Source: JANLYQ01 sp031365725
GTDB taxonomy: Bacteria > Actinomycetota > Actinomycetes > JACCUZ01
Reading direction: 5' to 3'
DNA length: 15,991 nt
Assembly: GCA_031365725.1 (NCBI GenBank)
Contig: JANLYQ010000121.1
Coordinates: forward strand, 1-15,991
The position numbers were made by a program, and so were the translations under genes. The notes below the pieces were generated by a model. The model made no database searches. It saw only the letters and a list, made by a program, of their open reading frames with translations, and was not told the origin of the DNA. Numbering within the stretch: the stretch's first letter is position 1; each line of letters starts with the position of its first letter. This document shows positions 1 to 7,806 of this stretch, in pieces.

Positions 1-2361
1 GACGACGCCGCGACCGTGCTGCCCTACCTCCACGACCTGGGCATCTCGCACGTCTACCTCTCCCCGATCCTGCAGGCTGCACCCGGCTCCACCCACGGGT
101 ACGACGTCGTCGACCACTCCCATCTCAACGACGAGCTCGGCGGTGCTGAGGCGTTCCACCGGCTCACCGACACCGCCCGCGACCTCGGCCTGGGTGTCGT
201 CGTCGACGTGGTGCCCAACCACATGGCGGTGCCGACCCCGGCCTCGCTCAACGCCGCGCTGTGGTCGGTGCTGCGGACCGGGCCGGCATCGCCGTACGCC
301 CGCTGGTTCGACGTGGACTGGGCCGCGCAGGAACGCGCGCTGCTCATGCCGGTGCTCGGCCGCCGCATCGGCGAGGCGGTCGCCGACGGCGAGATCACCC
401 TGGACCGCACCGGGCACCCGTCCGGCGAACCGGTGCTGCGCTACGTCGACCACGTGTTCCCGGTGCGCCCCGGCACCGAGGACCTGCCGCTGGTCGAGCT
501 GCTCGACCGGCAGTTCTACCGCCTCGCGCACTGGCGGGTCGGCGACGAGGAGCTGAACTACCGGCGCTTCTTCGACATCGACACCCTCGCCGGGCTGCGG
601 GTCGAGGACGCGCAGGTCTTTGCCGAGACACATGCGGTGCTGCTGGCGCTGGTCGCCGAGGGCCGCATCCACGGCCTGCGCATCGACCACCCCGACGGCC
701 TGGCCGACCCGCGCGGCTATGTACGCCGACTGGCCGAGGCGACCGGCGGAGCCTGGGTCGTGGTGGAGAAGATCCTCGAGGGCGACGAGCAGCTGCCTGC
801 GGACTGGCCGTGCGCCGGCACCACCGGCTACGACGCCCTGCTGCGTCTGGGCGGAGTGCTCGTCGACCCCGGCTCGGCGCCCGCGCTGACCAACCTCTAC
901 ACCGGCCTCACCGGTGAACCCGGTGACTTCGACGTGGTCATCGAGGAAGCCAAGCGTTTCGTCGTCGAGCACGGGCTGCAGGCCGAGGTCGCTCGCCTGG
1001 TCGAGGTCGCCGCGGCCATCTGTCACGACCACCTCGAGCTGCGCGACCACACCCGCCGCGGGCTGCACGAGTCCCTGGTCGAGCTACTCGTCGCCGTGCC
1101 GGTCTACCGGGCTTACGTCGTGCCGGGAGAGCTCGCGCCGCACGACTCGGCCACAACGGTCCGCGCTGCTGCTGATGCAGCCCGCGCTCGGTTGGCCGAG
1201 GACCGGCACGGCACTCTCGACCTGCTCGTCGACCTCGCGCTCGGCACCCAGGGCCGCGGCCCGCACCGGGACGAGTTCGTGGTGCGCTTCCAGCAGACCT
1301 GTGGCCCGGTGATGGCCAAGGGGGTCGAGGACACGGCGTTCTACCGCTGGCTGCGGCTCACCTCCCTCAACGAGGTCGGCGGCGACCCGGCTCACCTCGG
1401 TGTCGAGGTCGAGGAGCTGCACGCGTGGTGCACCCGCCAGCTCGCCACCTGGCCCGAGGCGATGACCACCTTGTCGACCCACGACACCAAGCGCAGCGAG
1501 GACGTGCGGGCTCGGCTCGCGGTGCTCTCCGAGGTGCCCGAGGAGTGGTCCCGCGCCGTGACCGGGTGGCGGGCGGCGACCGCAGCCCGGCGACCGGCCG
1601 AGCTCGACTCCAACACCGAGTACCTCATCTGGCAGACCCTGGTCGGCGCGTGGCCGCTCGATCCCGACCGGCTCACTGCCTACCTCGAGAAGTCGACCCG
1701 CGAGGCCAAACGACGCACGACCTGGACCGCTCCGGACGAGGAGTACGACGATGCCGTGGCGACGTTCGCCCGCGCGCTCCTCGCCGATCTGACCCTCACC
1801 AGCGAGGTGGCTGCCTTCGTCGAGCGGCTGGCTCCGGCTTGGCGCAGCAACGTCCTCGCCCAGAAGATCCTCGCCCTCACCGTGCCCGGCGTCCCCGACG
1901 TCTACCAGGGCTGTGAGGTCTCCGATCTGTCCCTCGTCGACCCCGACAACCGTCGCCCCGTCGACTACGCCGAGCGCCGGGCCCGGCTGGCTCGACTCGA
2001 CGCGGGCGAGGCGCCCCGCGACCTCGACGACGACAAGCTGCTGGTCGTGTCACGCACGTTGCGGCTGCGCCGGGACCACCCCGACTGGTTCGGGGCCGGC
2101 TCGCTCTACCAACCGCTCGACGCCATCGGCCAGCACGCCGTCGCCTTTGCCCGGGGTGCCGCTGACCCTGCCGTCGTCGTGGTCGCCTCGCGGCTGTCGG
2201 TGGCCGCGGCAAGCGCCGAGTCGGGACAGGTCACCCTGCCGCCGGGAACCTGGCGCGACGAGCTCACCGCCCGAGAAGCATCGACCTACGACGGCAACGT
2301 CACCCTCACCGACGTGCTCGCCACCCTGCCGGTCGCCCTGCTGGTGCGAGCCGACTCCTAG
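1..2361 (+). CDS. treY: Maltooligosyl trehalose synthase, 5'-partial
   Basis: TreY (GH13) rearranges the reducing-end alpha-1,4 bond of maltooligosaccharides to the alpha,alpha-1,1 bond of trehalose, giving maltooligosyl trehalose for TreZ; it acts in the cytoplasm. The frame is open from base 1 and the first visible residues (DDAATVLPYLHDLG) already belong to the family's N-terminal region, so the true start lies a few codons upstream and the GTG at 16 is internal. In this window 786 residues remain, close to full family length. GH13 signatures are visible: DVVPNHMA (region I, about 208-231), GLRIDHPDG with the nucleophile Asp codon at 685-687, VVEKIL with the acid/base Glu codon at 766-768, and STHDTKRSED with the third Asp codon at 1483-1485. 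The TAG stop overlaps the end of the convergent polyphosphate kinase gene by 4 bp. In actinobacteria treX usually lies upstream, which cannot be seen here. Confidence 0.96.
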   Translation, partial: DDAATVLPYLHDLGISHVYLSPILQAAPGSTHGYDVVDHSHLNDELGGAEAFHRLTDTARDLGLGVVVDVVPNHMAVPTPASLNAALWSVLRTGPASPYARWFDVDWAAQERALLMPVLGRRIGEAVADGEITLDRTGHPSGEPVLRYVDHVFPVRPGTEDLPLVELLDRQFYRLAHWRVGDEELNYRRFFDIDTLAGLRVEDAQVFAETHAVLLALVAEGRIHGLRIDHPDGLADPRGYVRRLAEATGGAWVVVEKILEGDEQLPADWPCAGTTGYDALLRLGGVLVDPGSAPALTNLYTGLTGEPGDFDVVIEEAKRFVVEHGLQAEVARLVEVAAAICHDHLELRDHTRRGLHESLVELLVAVPVYRAYVVPGELAPHDSATTVRAAADAARARLAEDRHGTLDLLVDLALGTQGRGPHRDEFVVRFQQTCGPVMAKGVEDTAFYRWLRLTSLNEVGGDPAHLGVEVEELHAWCTRQLATWPEAMTTLSTHDTKRSEDVRARLAVLSEVPEEWSRAVTGWRAATAARRPAELDSNTEYLIWQTLVGAWPLDPDRLTAYLEKSTREAKRRTTWTAPDEEYDDAVATFARALLADLTLTSEVAAFVERLAPAWRSNVLAQKILALTVPGVPDVYQGCEVSDLSLVDPDNRRPVDYAERRARLARLDAGEAPRDLDDDKLLVVSRTLRLRRDHPDWFGAGSLYQPLDAIGQHAVAFARGAADPAVVVVASRLSVAAASAESGQVTLPPGTWRDELTAREASTYDGNVTLTDVLATLPVALLVRADS

Positions 2362-3242
2362 GTCTCGGCGAGCAGCCGACGACGCTGCTCCTCGACGTCG
2401 AAGTCCGGCGCCGGCCACGTGACGGCCATGGCCTCGAGCTGCTCGACGAGGATGTTCATGATGGCCCAGTTGCGGTACCACTTGCGGTCACCCGGCACGA
2501 CGTGCCACGGCGCTGCCTCGGTGTTGCACCTCTCCAGAGCCTCGGAGTAGGCGTCGACCATCGGGGCCCACTCATGTCGGGTCTCGAGGTCGCCGGGGTT
2601 GTACTTCCACAGCTTCTCCGGCTGGTCGAGGCGTGCCAGCAACCGGTCGCGGGACTCGGTCTTGGACATGTGCAGGTAGCACTTGACGACCGTCGTGCCG
2701 TTGTCGACCAGCCCGGCCTCGAACCGGTTGATGGTGCCGTAACGGCGACGCCAGGTCCGCGGCTCGACATAGTTGCGCACCCGCACCACCACGACGTCCT
2801 CGTAGTGCGACCGGTCGAAGACCCCGATCATGCCCGGCGCCGGCGCCCGGGACTTGATGCGCCAGAGAAAATCGTGGGCCAGCTCTTCCTTGGTCGGCGC
2901 CTTGAAGGCCGCGATGCTCACGCCCTGCGGGTCCACCTGGCCGACCACGTGGCGCAGAGTGCCGCCCTTGCCGGACGTGTCCATGCCCTGCAGCACCAGC
3001 AGCAGGCTGCGCCGGCCACCGCTGCGCCCCTCGGCGTACAGCCGCTCCTGAAGGTCGGCGAGACGCGGACCGAGCAGCGCGAGCGCCTCGCTGCCGGCCG
3101 ACTTGCCGCCGGTGAAGCCCGGGGTGGCGTCGGTGGGAATGGCGTTGAGGTCCACCGGTCCCATCGGCAGTCGCAGCAGGTCGCTGACCCGCTTGAACTC
3201 CGGTCGTGCCTTCTTGGTGGCTTTCGCCGAGGTCTTGGCCAT
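2358..3242 (-). CDS. PPK2-family polyphosphate kinase
   Basis: PPK2 enzymes transfer phosphate between polyphosphate and nucleotides (commonly making NDP or NTP from polyP) in the cytoplasm. The 294-residue protein has Walker A (GMDTSGKGG, residues 86-94), the FKAPTKEEL-HDFLWR segment (about 113-128), and Walker B with the DRSHYED motif (143-149), followed by the lid region with Arg-rich RTWRRR. The layout resembles the roughly 265-300-residue polyphosphate:nucleotide phosphotransferase subgroup often classed with PPK2-III; the subclass is inference. The first 20 residues are Lys-rich and may be disordered. I chose ATG at 3242 (MAKTSAK); an in-frame ATG at 3251 (MITMAK) is possible, and neither has a clear Shine-Dalgarno site. 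The frame stays open to 3500, but that extension is Arg-rich noise over treZ. It lies antisense between treY and treZ, overlapping treY by 4 bp and leaving 62 bp to treZ. Confidence 0.93.
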   Translation of the reverse strand: MAKTSAKATKKARPEFKRVSDLLRLPMGPVDLNAIPTDATPGFTGGKSAGSEALALLGPRLADLQERLYAEGRSGGRRSLLLVLQGMDTSGKGGTLRHVVGQVDPQGVSIAAFKAPTKEELAHDFLWRIKSRAPAPGMIGVFDRSHYEDVVVVRVRNYVEPRTWRRRYGTINRFEAGLVDNGTTVVKCYLHMSKTESRDRLLARLDQPEKLWKYNPGDLETRHEWAPMVDAYSEALERCNTEAAPWHVVPGDRKWYRNWAIMNILVEQLEAMAVTWPAPDFDVEEQRRRLLAET

Positions 3243-3290
3243 GGTGATCATCGTCGCAGGTGCGGCCGGGTTCGGGTAGGGCAGCGTGGG

Positions 3291-3296
3291 TAGGTT
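3291..3296 (+). promoter_or_regulatory. Candidate -10 element of a leaderless treZ transcript
   Basis: TAGGTT lies 8 bases before the GTG start of treZ and matches the actinobacterial -10 pattern TANNNT. The distance would place transcription start at or next to the start codon. A purine-rich stretch (GGGTAGG) overlaps it and could instead be read as a distant Shine-Dalgarno site. No convincing -35 box is visible. The same hexamer pattern recurs before other genes in this window. Confidence 0.4.
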
Positions 3297-3304
3297 CGCT
3301 CGTC

Positions 3305-5116
3305 GTGACCATCCTGCAGCCCCACTCCCCGCTCGAGGTCTGGGCCCCCAACGCCACCGAGGTCCGCGTCCTCGTGGACGGCAGCATCGTGGCGATGACC
3401 GCCGGCGCCGGCGGGTGGTGGCGCACCGACGCCTCCGCCCCGGCCCACGGCACGGACTACGCGTTCGTCGTCGACGGCTCCGACCCGCTCCCCGACCCAC
3501 GGTCCCGATGGCAGCCGCACGGCGTGCACGGCCCGTCCCGGATGTACGACTCCAGCAGGGTCACCTGGACCGACCACGGGTGGCGCGGGGTGGCACTGCC
3601 CGGCTCGGTGGTCTACGAGCTGCACGTCGGCACGTTCACTTACGAGGGGACCCTCGACGCGGTCATCGGCCGGCTGGACCATCTCGTCGGGCTGGGCGTG
3701 GACCTGGTCGAGCTGATGCCGGTTGGTGCGTTCCCCGGACGGGCCGGCTGGGGCTATGACGGCGTGCATCCCTACGCCGTCCACGAGCCGTACGGCGGCC
3801 CGGACGCCCTCGCGCGCCTCGTCGACGCCTGCCATGCCCGCGGTCTCGGGGTCTGCCTCGACGTCGTCTACAACCACCTCGGTCCCTCGGGTAACTACCT
3901 GCCGCGTTTCGGGCCGTACTTCAGCGACAAGCACGAGACCCCGTGGGGATCGGGCATCAACCTCGACGACGACGGCGCGCACGAGGTCAGGCGCTGGGTG
4001 GTCGACAACGCACTCATGTGGCTGCGTGACTTTCACATCGACGCGCTACGCCTGGACGCCGTGCACGCTCTCGCAGACGACTCCGAGGTGCACCTGCTGG
4101 CACAGCTGTCCCGTGAGGTGGACGCCCTCTCCTGCGCCGTACGCCGACCGCTGTCGCTGATCGCGGAGTCCGACCTCAACCAGGCGACCACGGTGATGCC
4201 GGTAGAAGGCGGCGGGCTCGGCATGACCGCACAGTGGAGCGACGACTTCCACCACGCCGTGCACGCGTTGCTCACCGGCGAGGGGCAGGGCTACTACGGC
4301 GACTTCGCGGCCGATCCCTACCGCGCGTTGGAGCGCACCCTGACGGGCGCGTTCTTCCACGCCGGCACGCACTCCTCGTTCCGCGACGCCGACTGGGGCG
4401 CCCCGGTTGACGTCTCGCGGGTGCCCGGCTGGCGGTTCCTCGGCTACAGCCAGACCCACGACCAGGTCGGCAACCGGGCCGTCGGCGACCGCATCGCGGC
4501 GACCCTGTCCCCCGGCCGCGCGCGGGTGGCCGCGGCCCTGGTGCTCACCTCGCCGTTCACCCCGATGCTGTTCATGGGTGAGGAGTGGGCCGCTGCCACT
4601 CCCTGGCAGTACTTCACCTCGCACGAGGAGGAGGAGCTTGCCGAGGCGGTGCGAGAGGGCCGTCGGCGCGAGTTCGCCCCGCACGGCTGGGCAGCCGACG
4701 ACGTGCCCGACCCGCAGGACCCGGCCACCGTCCAGGCCTCGACGCTGCGCTGGGACGAGGTCGATCAGCACGAGCACGCCTCGATGCTCGCGTGGTACCG
4801 CGACCTGCTTGCCCTGCGGCGGGCGCAGCCTTGGCTGGCCGACCCACGTCTCGACCTCGTGGCGGTGACCGTCGACGCCGACCGCGAGTCGGTGGTCGTG
4901 TCGCGTGGACCGTTGCGGGTGGTGGTCAATCTGGCCGATCGCGCGCAAACGGTACCGGTGGACGCCGCTGTGGCTGACGTGCTGCTCGCCTCTGCGGGGT
5001 CCCCCCTGGTCGGGGTCGCGGAGGTCGAGCTGCCTGCCGAGTCGGTGGCGGTGGTCCGGGTGGCCGACATCGTGGGCGACATCGTGGCCGACAGGGTGGC
5101 AGGCTCAGCGGCATGA
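3305..5116 (+). CDS. treZ: Maltooligosyl trehalose trehalohydrolase
   Basis: TreZ (GH13) releases free trehalose from maltooligosyl trehalose made by TreY; it acts in the cytoplasm. The 603-residue product starts with an immunoglobulin-like/CBM48-type domain (about 1-90, FEVWAP-like LEVWAPNA), followed by the TIM barrel. Visible motifs are WGYDGVHPYA, DVVYNHLGPSGNY (region I), DALRLDAVHAL with nucleophile Asp251, LIAESDLN with acid/base Glu288, and QTHDQVGNRA with Asp386. The spacing agrees with characterised MTHases. GTG at 3305 was chosen because it gives the normal N-terminus (MTILQPHSPLEVWAP); an in-frame GTG at 3260 would add unrelated residues. The last codons contain a 12-bp tandem repeat and the stop is in an ATGA overlap with the next gene, so the two are probably translationally coupled. 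Confidence 0.96.
   Translation: MTILQPHSPLEVWAPNATEVRVLVDGSIVAMTAGAGGWWRTDASAPAHGTDYAFVVDGSDPLPDPRSRWQPHGVHGPSRMYDSSRVTWTDHGWRGVALPGSVVYELHVGTFTYEGTLDAVIGRLDHLVGLGVDLVELMPVGAFPGRAGWGYDGVHPYAVHEPYGGPDALARLVDACHARGLGVCLDVVYNHLGPSGNYLPRFGPYFSDKHETPWGSGINLDDDGAHEVRRWVVDNALMWLRDFHIDALRLDAVHALADDSEVHLLAQLSREVDALSCAVRRPLSLIAESDLNQATTVMPVEGGGLGMTAQWSDDFHHAVHALLTGEGQGYYGDFAADPYRALERTLTGAFFHAGTHSSFRDADWGAPVDVSRVPGWRFLGYSQTHDQVGNRAVGDRIAATLSPGRARVAAALVLTSPFTPMLFMGEEWAAATPWQYFTSHEEEELAEAVREGRRREFAPHGWAADDVPDPQDPATVQASTLRWDEVDQHEHASMLAWYRDLLALRRAQPWLADPRLDLVAVTVDADRESVVVSRGPLRVVVNLADRAQTVPVDAAVADVLLASAGSPLVGVAEVELPAESVAVVRVADIVGDIVADRVAGSAA
5066..5101 (+). repeat. 12-bp tandem repeat at the 3' end of treZ
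   Basis: Two near-identical copies of GACATCGTGGSC (5066-5077, 5078-5089) are followed by a degenerate third copy (5090-5101). They encode the DIVGDIVADRVA tail of TreZ, outside the catalytic barrel. The period is a multiple of three, so copy-number change would keep the frame. Confidence 0.7.
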
Positions 5117-5370
5117 CCTCGCAAGGCATCCTCGGTGCGCTGGTCGTCGGGCTCGTCATCGGTGCGCTCGGCCGGCTCGTCGTGCCGGGTCGGCAACCGA
5201 TCGGCTGCTTGATGACGGTGCTGCTCGGCGTCCTCGGTTCGGTGGCGGGGCTCGCGCTGGCTCGCGCTGCCGGTGTGCACTGGTGGCCGCTGGTGTTGGG
5301 CTGCCAGGTCGCGGTCGCGGCGGCCGGTGTCGCGTCGGTCGCCGGCACCTTCCGCGGTCGCCGCCGGTGA
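5113..5370 (+). CDS. GlsB/YeaQ/YmgE-type small membrane protein (first copy)
   Basis: A protein of 85 residues of the transglycosylase-associated (PF04226-like) family, small integral membrane proteins linked to general stress in several bacteria; the biochemical role is unknown. Three hydrophobic segments are visible: about residues 6-25 (ILGALVVGLVIGALGRLVVPG, the family signature, with GRLVVPG at the loop), 31-53, and 57-78, followed by an Arg-rich C-terminus (RGRRR) that should stay cytoplasmic. Its ATG overlaps the treZ stop (ATGA at 5113-5116), and its own stop touches the start region of the next gene, so it sits inside a treZ-led operon. It closely resembles the minus-strand protein at 15129-15404, including the whole first segment up to VVPG. 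Confidence 0.9.
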   Translation: MTSQGILGALVVGLVIGALGRLVVPGRQPIGCLMTVLLGVLGSVAGLALARAAGVHWWPLVLGCQVAVAAAGVASVAGTFRGRRR

Positions 5371-5375
5371 GCGCC

Positions 5376-6110
5376 ATGCGGGCACTTGTTGCCTCGGGCG
5401 GCACCGATGGCAACGTCGATCTTGTCGCGACCTACGCCTACCCGACCGAGCAGCAACGGCACAAGCAGTCTTGGGTGCGGGCCAACATGGTGAGCTCGCT
5501 GGACGGCTCGGCGGTCCGCAATGGCCGGTCCGAGGGGCTCTCGAGCGAGCCCGACAAGGCGGTGTTCTCGCTGTTGCGCGGACTGGCGGATGTGGTGCTC
5601 GTCGGTGCCGGCACCGCGCGCACCGAGGGCTATCGGGCGCTGCGCCCTGACCCGACGTATGCCGATCTGCGCCTCCGGCTCGGCCAGCGGCCGGCACCGG
5701 TGCTCGCCCTCGTGTCCGGCCGCCTCGACCTCGATCCGGCCTCAGAGCTGTTCGGCACGCCGCCGACCATCGTCATCACTCATGCCGGCACGACGGCGAC
5801 CGACCGCGACCGACTCGCCGAGGTCGCTGACGTCGTGGTCGCCGGTGCCGAGAAGGTCGACCTCGCCGATGCTCTCCACCAGCTCGCCGACCGTGGCCTG
5901 ACCCGGGTGCTGTGCGAAGGCGGCCCGTCGTTGCTCTCTGCCCTCGTCGCCGCCGAACGGCTGGACGAGCTCTGCCTGACCTTCGATCCGCGGCTGGTCG
6001 GCGGCGACGGCAGCCGGGTCACTGCCGGGCCGGACCTGGATGCGTCGCTGCGCCTGGGGAGCGCGCTCGAGCAGGACGGCGTGCTGCTCAGTCGCTGGCT
6101 CGTCGACTGA
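5376..6110 (+). CDS. RibD C-terminal-type (pyrimidine) reductase family protein
   Basis: This 244-residue protein belongs to the RibD-C/dihydrofolate-reductase-like fold (PF01872), NADPH-dependent reductases typified by the riboflavin-pathway diaminohydroxyphosphoribosylaminopyrimidine reductase. Visible signatures are NMVSSLDG (residues 37-44), the dinucleotide-binding strand VLVGAGTARTEGY (from about 74) and CEGGPSLLSAL (180-190). It has no deaminase domain, so it is a stand-alone reductase; many actinobacteria carry such paralogues whose substrate is untested, and none of the other riboflavin genes is nearby. ATG at 5376 was chosen because GGTGAG lies 4 bases ahead. An in-frame GTG at 5367 overlapping the previous stop (GTGA) is the alternative. 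Its 3' end overlaps the convergent DoxX-like gene by 23 bp. Confidence 0.88.
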   Translation: MRALVASGGTDGNVDLVATYAYPTEQQRHKQSWVRANMVSSLDGSAVRNGRSEGLSSEPDKAVFSLLRGLADVVLVGAGTARTEGYRALRPDPTYADLRLRLGQRPAPVLALVSGRLDLDPASELFGTPPTIVITHAGTTATDRDRLAEVADVVVAGAEKVDLADALHQLADRGLTRVLCEGGPSLLSALVAAERLDELCLTFDPRLVGGDGSRVTAGPDLDASLRLGSALEQDGVLLSRWLVD

Positions 6111-6486
6111 CCGTGACCGCCCACGCGATCAGCGGCAACTGAACGGGCAGCCGCAACCATGTCAGCACCCGGTAGGCCACCGTGTGCGGGTGCTCCCCCG
6201 AGGCGATCGCCATCTGGATGTTGGCCGGGAACACCGCGAGGAGGAGCAGCGCCGTCGCCCACCCGGCGATGCGCCTCGTGCGCGGCGTCACTAGCCCGAC
6301 CGCGCACACCAGCTCGGCCGCCCCGCTGACGTAGACGAGTGCGTACGGCGCGGGCAGCTGCGGCGGCATGATGCCCACGAACGGGCGCGGGGTGAGGAAG
6401 TGCAGAGTGCCGCTCACCGTCAGCATCCCCGCCAGGAGGTACGGCGACGCGCGGCGCAGTCGGGACTCTCGCAGGCGGGGCACCAC
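6088..6486 (-). CDS. DoxX-like integral membrane protein
   Basis: This 132-residue protein has four hydrophobic segments: about 14-32 (YLLAGMLTVSGTLHFL), 47-66 (YALVYVSGAAELVCAVGLV), 71-88 (IAGWATALLLLAVFPAN) and 107-125. The pattern SGxLHF, a Glu in the second helix (SGAAEL) and FPANIQMA are typical of DoxX/MauE-like proteins, some of which take part in membrane redox reactions; the function here is unknown. Two adjacent GTG codons can start it, at 6486 and 6483. A TAGCCT hexamer ends 3 bases before the first and 6 before the second, which favours 6483 if the transcript is leaderless. It is divergent from the epimerase gene and its 3' end runs 23 bp into the reductase gene. Confidence 0.85.
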   Translation of the reverse strand: MVPRLRESRLRRASPYLLAGMLTVSGTLHFLTPRPFVGIMPPQLPAPYALVYVSGAAELVCAVGLVTPRTRRIAGWATALLLLAVFPANIQMAIASGEHPHTVAYRVLTWLRLPVQLPLIAWAVTVSRRASD

Positions 6487-6489
6487 GCG

Positions 6490-6495
6490 AGGCTA
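6490..6495 (-). promoter_or_regulatory. Candidate -10 element of the DoxX-like gene
   Basis: On the minus strand this reads TAGCCT, matching TANNNT, 6 bases before the second of two tandem GTG codons. It is part of the 8-bp palindrome GGCTAGCC (6491-6498) within the 51-bp divergent spacer. No Shine-Dalgarno sequence precedes either GTG. Confidence 0.35.
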
Positions 6496-6524
6496 GCCGT
6501 CGCGGCTCGGACTGCTGTCGCAGC

Positions 6525-6530
6525 TAGGGT
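6525..6530 (+). promoter_or_regulatory. Candidate -10 element of a leaderless epimerase transcript
   Basis: TAGGGT lies 7 bases before the GTG at 6538, the spacing expected when transcription begins at the start codon. No Shine-Dalgarno sequence is present in the spacer CGTCACC, and no strong -35 match is seen. Confidence 0.45.
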
Positions 6531-6537
6531 CGTCACC

Positions 6538-7788
6538 GTGACTGCCTCGGGATCGTGGGACCAGCCCGAGCCGCCGCAGCCGAGCGTCGAGGTGCTCGAC
6601 GAGCAGCTGAGGTCGCTGCTGAGCTTTGCCGCGGGATCCCGGTCGCCGGGCGGGGGCTTCGGCAGCCTGGACGCCGACGGGCGGCTGGTGCCCGGCGCGC
6701 CCGTCGAGACGTGGATCAGCACCCGCATGACCTACTGCTTCACCCTGGCCCAGCTGCTCGGCGACGCGGGCGCAGCCGACCTCGTCGACCACGGCCTCGC
6801 TGCGTTGCTGCCCGGCGGCGTGCTGCGCGACGACGAGCACGGCGGGTGGTTCGCGTCCACGGCCGACGACACGAAGTCGGCCTACGCGCACGCGTTCGTC
6901 GTGCTCGCGGCCGCTGCCGCCGTCATCGCCGAGCGACCCCGTGCGACCGAACTGCTGACCGACGCGCTGGCCGTGGTCGAGCAGCGCTTCTGGGTCGAGG
7001 GCGCCGGCCTGGTCCGTGAGTCGTTCAGCGCCGACTGGAGCGCCGAGGAGCCCTATCGGGGGGCCAACGCGACCATGCACAGCGTCGAGGCCTACCTGGC
7101 CGCAGCCGACGCTCTCGGCGCTCTCGGCGCCAGGTGGCGAGCGCGCGCCGGTCAGCTTGTCGAGCACGTCGTGCACCACGTCGCCCGCGACGCCGGCTGG
7201 GCGCTGCCCGAACACTTCGCCCCCGACGGCAGCGTGCTGCGGGACTACAACACCGATGACCGAGCGCATCCCTTCCGGCCCTACGGCGTGACGCCGGGCC
7301 ACCTGTTCGAGTGGGCCCGGCTGGCCGTACAGCTGCAGGCCGCGGAGCAGGCTGCGGCCGAGCCGGCTCGGGACTGGCTGCTCACGGACGCGCAGGAGCT
7401 CTACCGGGCCGCGGTCCGGATCGGCTGGGCTCCCGACGGCGCGGACGGTTTCGTCTACACCACCGACTTCGACGGCACGCCCATCACCCGCGCCCGCATG
7501 CACTGGGTCGTCACCGAGGCCACCGGCGCCGCTGCCGCCCTCTTCCAGGCGACCGGTGACCCGGCGTACGCCGAGGATCATCAACGGTGGTGGGACTTCG
7601 CCCGCACCCACCTGGTGGACCGTGAGCGCGGCTCCTGGCACCACGAGCTCGACCCGACGCTGCAGCCGTCGTCGGGCACCTGGTCGGGCAAGCCCGACGT
7701 CTACCACGCGCTGCAGGCGACGTTGCTGCCCCGGCTGCCCCTCACGCCGATGTTCGCCGCCGCCCTCGCCGCCCGCCGCCGCAAGTGA
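6538..7788 (+). CDS. AGE-family sugar epimerase/isomerase (YihS-like)
   Basis: This 416-residue protein is an (alpha/alpha)6-barrel member of the N-acylglucosamine 2-epimerase superfamily, which interconverts keto- and aldo-sugars or C2 epimers. Candidate active-site residues are Arg63 (STRMTY), His181 (ATMHSVEAYLA), His255 with Glu258 (PGHLFEW), His322 (MHWVVTEA) and His390 in GKPDVYHALQATLLPRLP. The His181/255/390 spacing is very close to the E. coli YihS aldose-ketose isomerase residues as I recall them (176/248/383), so mannose or sulfoquinovose isomerase activity is more likely than N-acylglucosamine epimerase; the substrate is inference. No signal peptide is seen. GTG at 6538 was preferred because upstream codons are not family-like and a -10-like hexamer sits 7 bases before it. 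The gene is divergent from the DoxX-like gene and ends just before a strong hairpin. Confidence 0.9.
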   Translation: MTASGSWDQPEPPQPSVEVLDEQLRSLLSFAAGSRSPGGGFGSLDADGRLVPGAPVETWISTRMTYCFTLAQLLGDAGAADLVDHGLAALLPGGVLRDDEHGGWFASTADDTKSAYAHAFVVLAAAAAVIAERPRATELLTDALAVVEQRFWVEGAGLVRESFSADWSAEEPYRGANATMHSVEAYLAAADALGALGARWRARAGQLVEHVVHHVARDAGWALPEHFAPDGSVLRDYNTDDRAHPFRPYGVTPGHLFEWARLAVQLQAAEQAAAEPARDWLLTDAQELYRAAVRIGWAPDGADGFVYTTDFDGTPITRARMHWVVTEATGAAAALFQATGDPAYAEDHQRWWDFARTHLVDRERGSWHHELDPTLQPSSGTWSGKPDVYHALQATLLPRLPLTPMFAAALAARRRK

Positions 7789-7806
7789 CCACCTGAGGTA
7801 GGTGAG

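Noticed and set aside
3243..3500. Upstream extension of the polyphosphate kinase frame to 3500
   Set aside because: The added residues are Arg/Gly-rich, unlike the family, and would cover the treZ start and N-terminal domain.
4046..4948. 300-codon minus-strand frame inside treZ
   Set aside because: Low-complexity composition typical of antisense frames in GC-rich DNA; treZ is certain on the plus strand.
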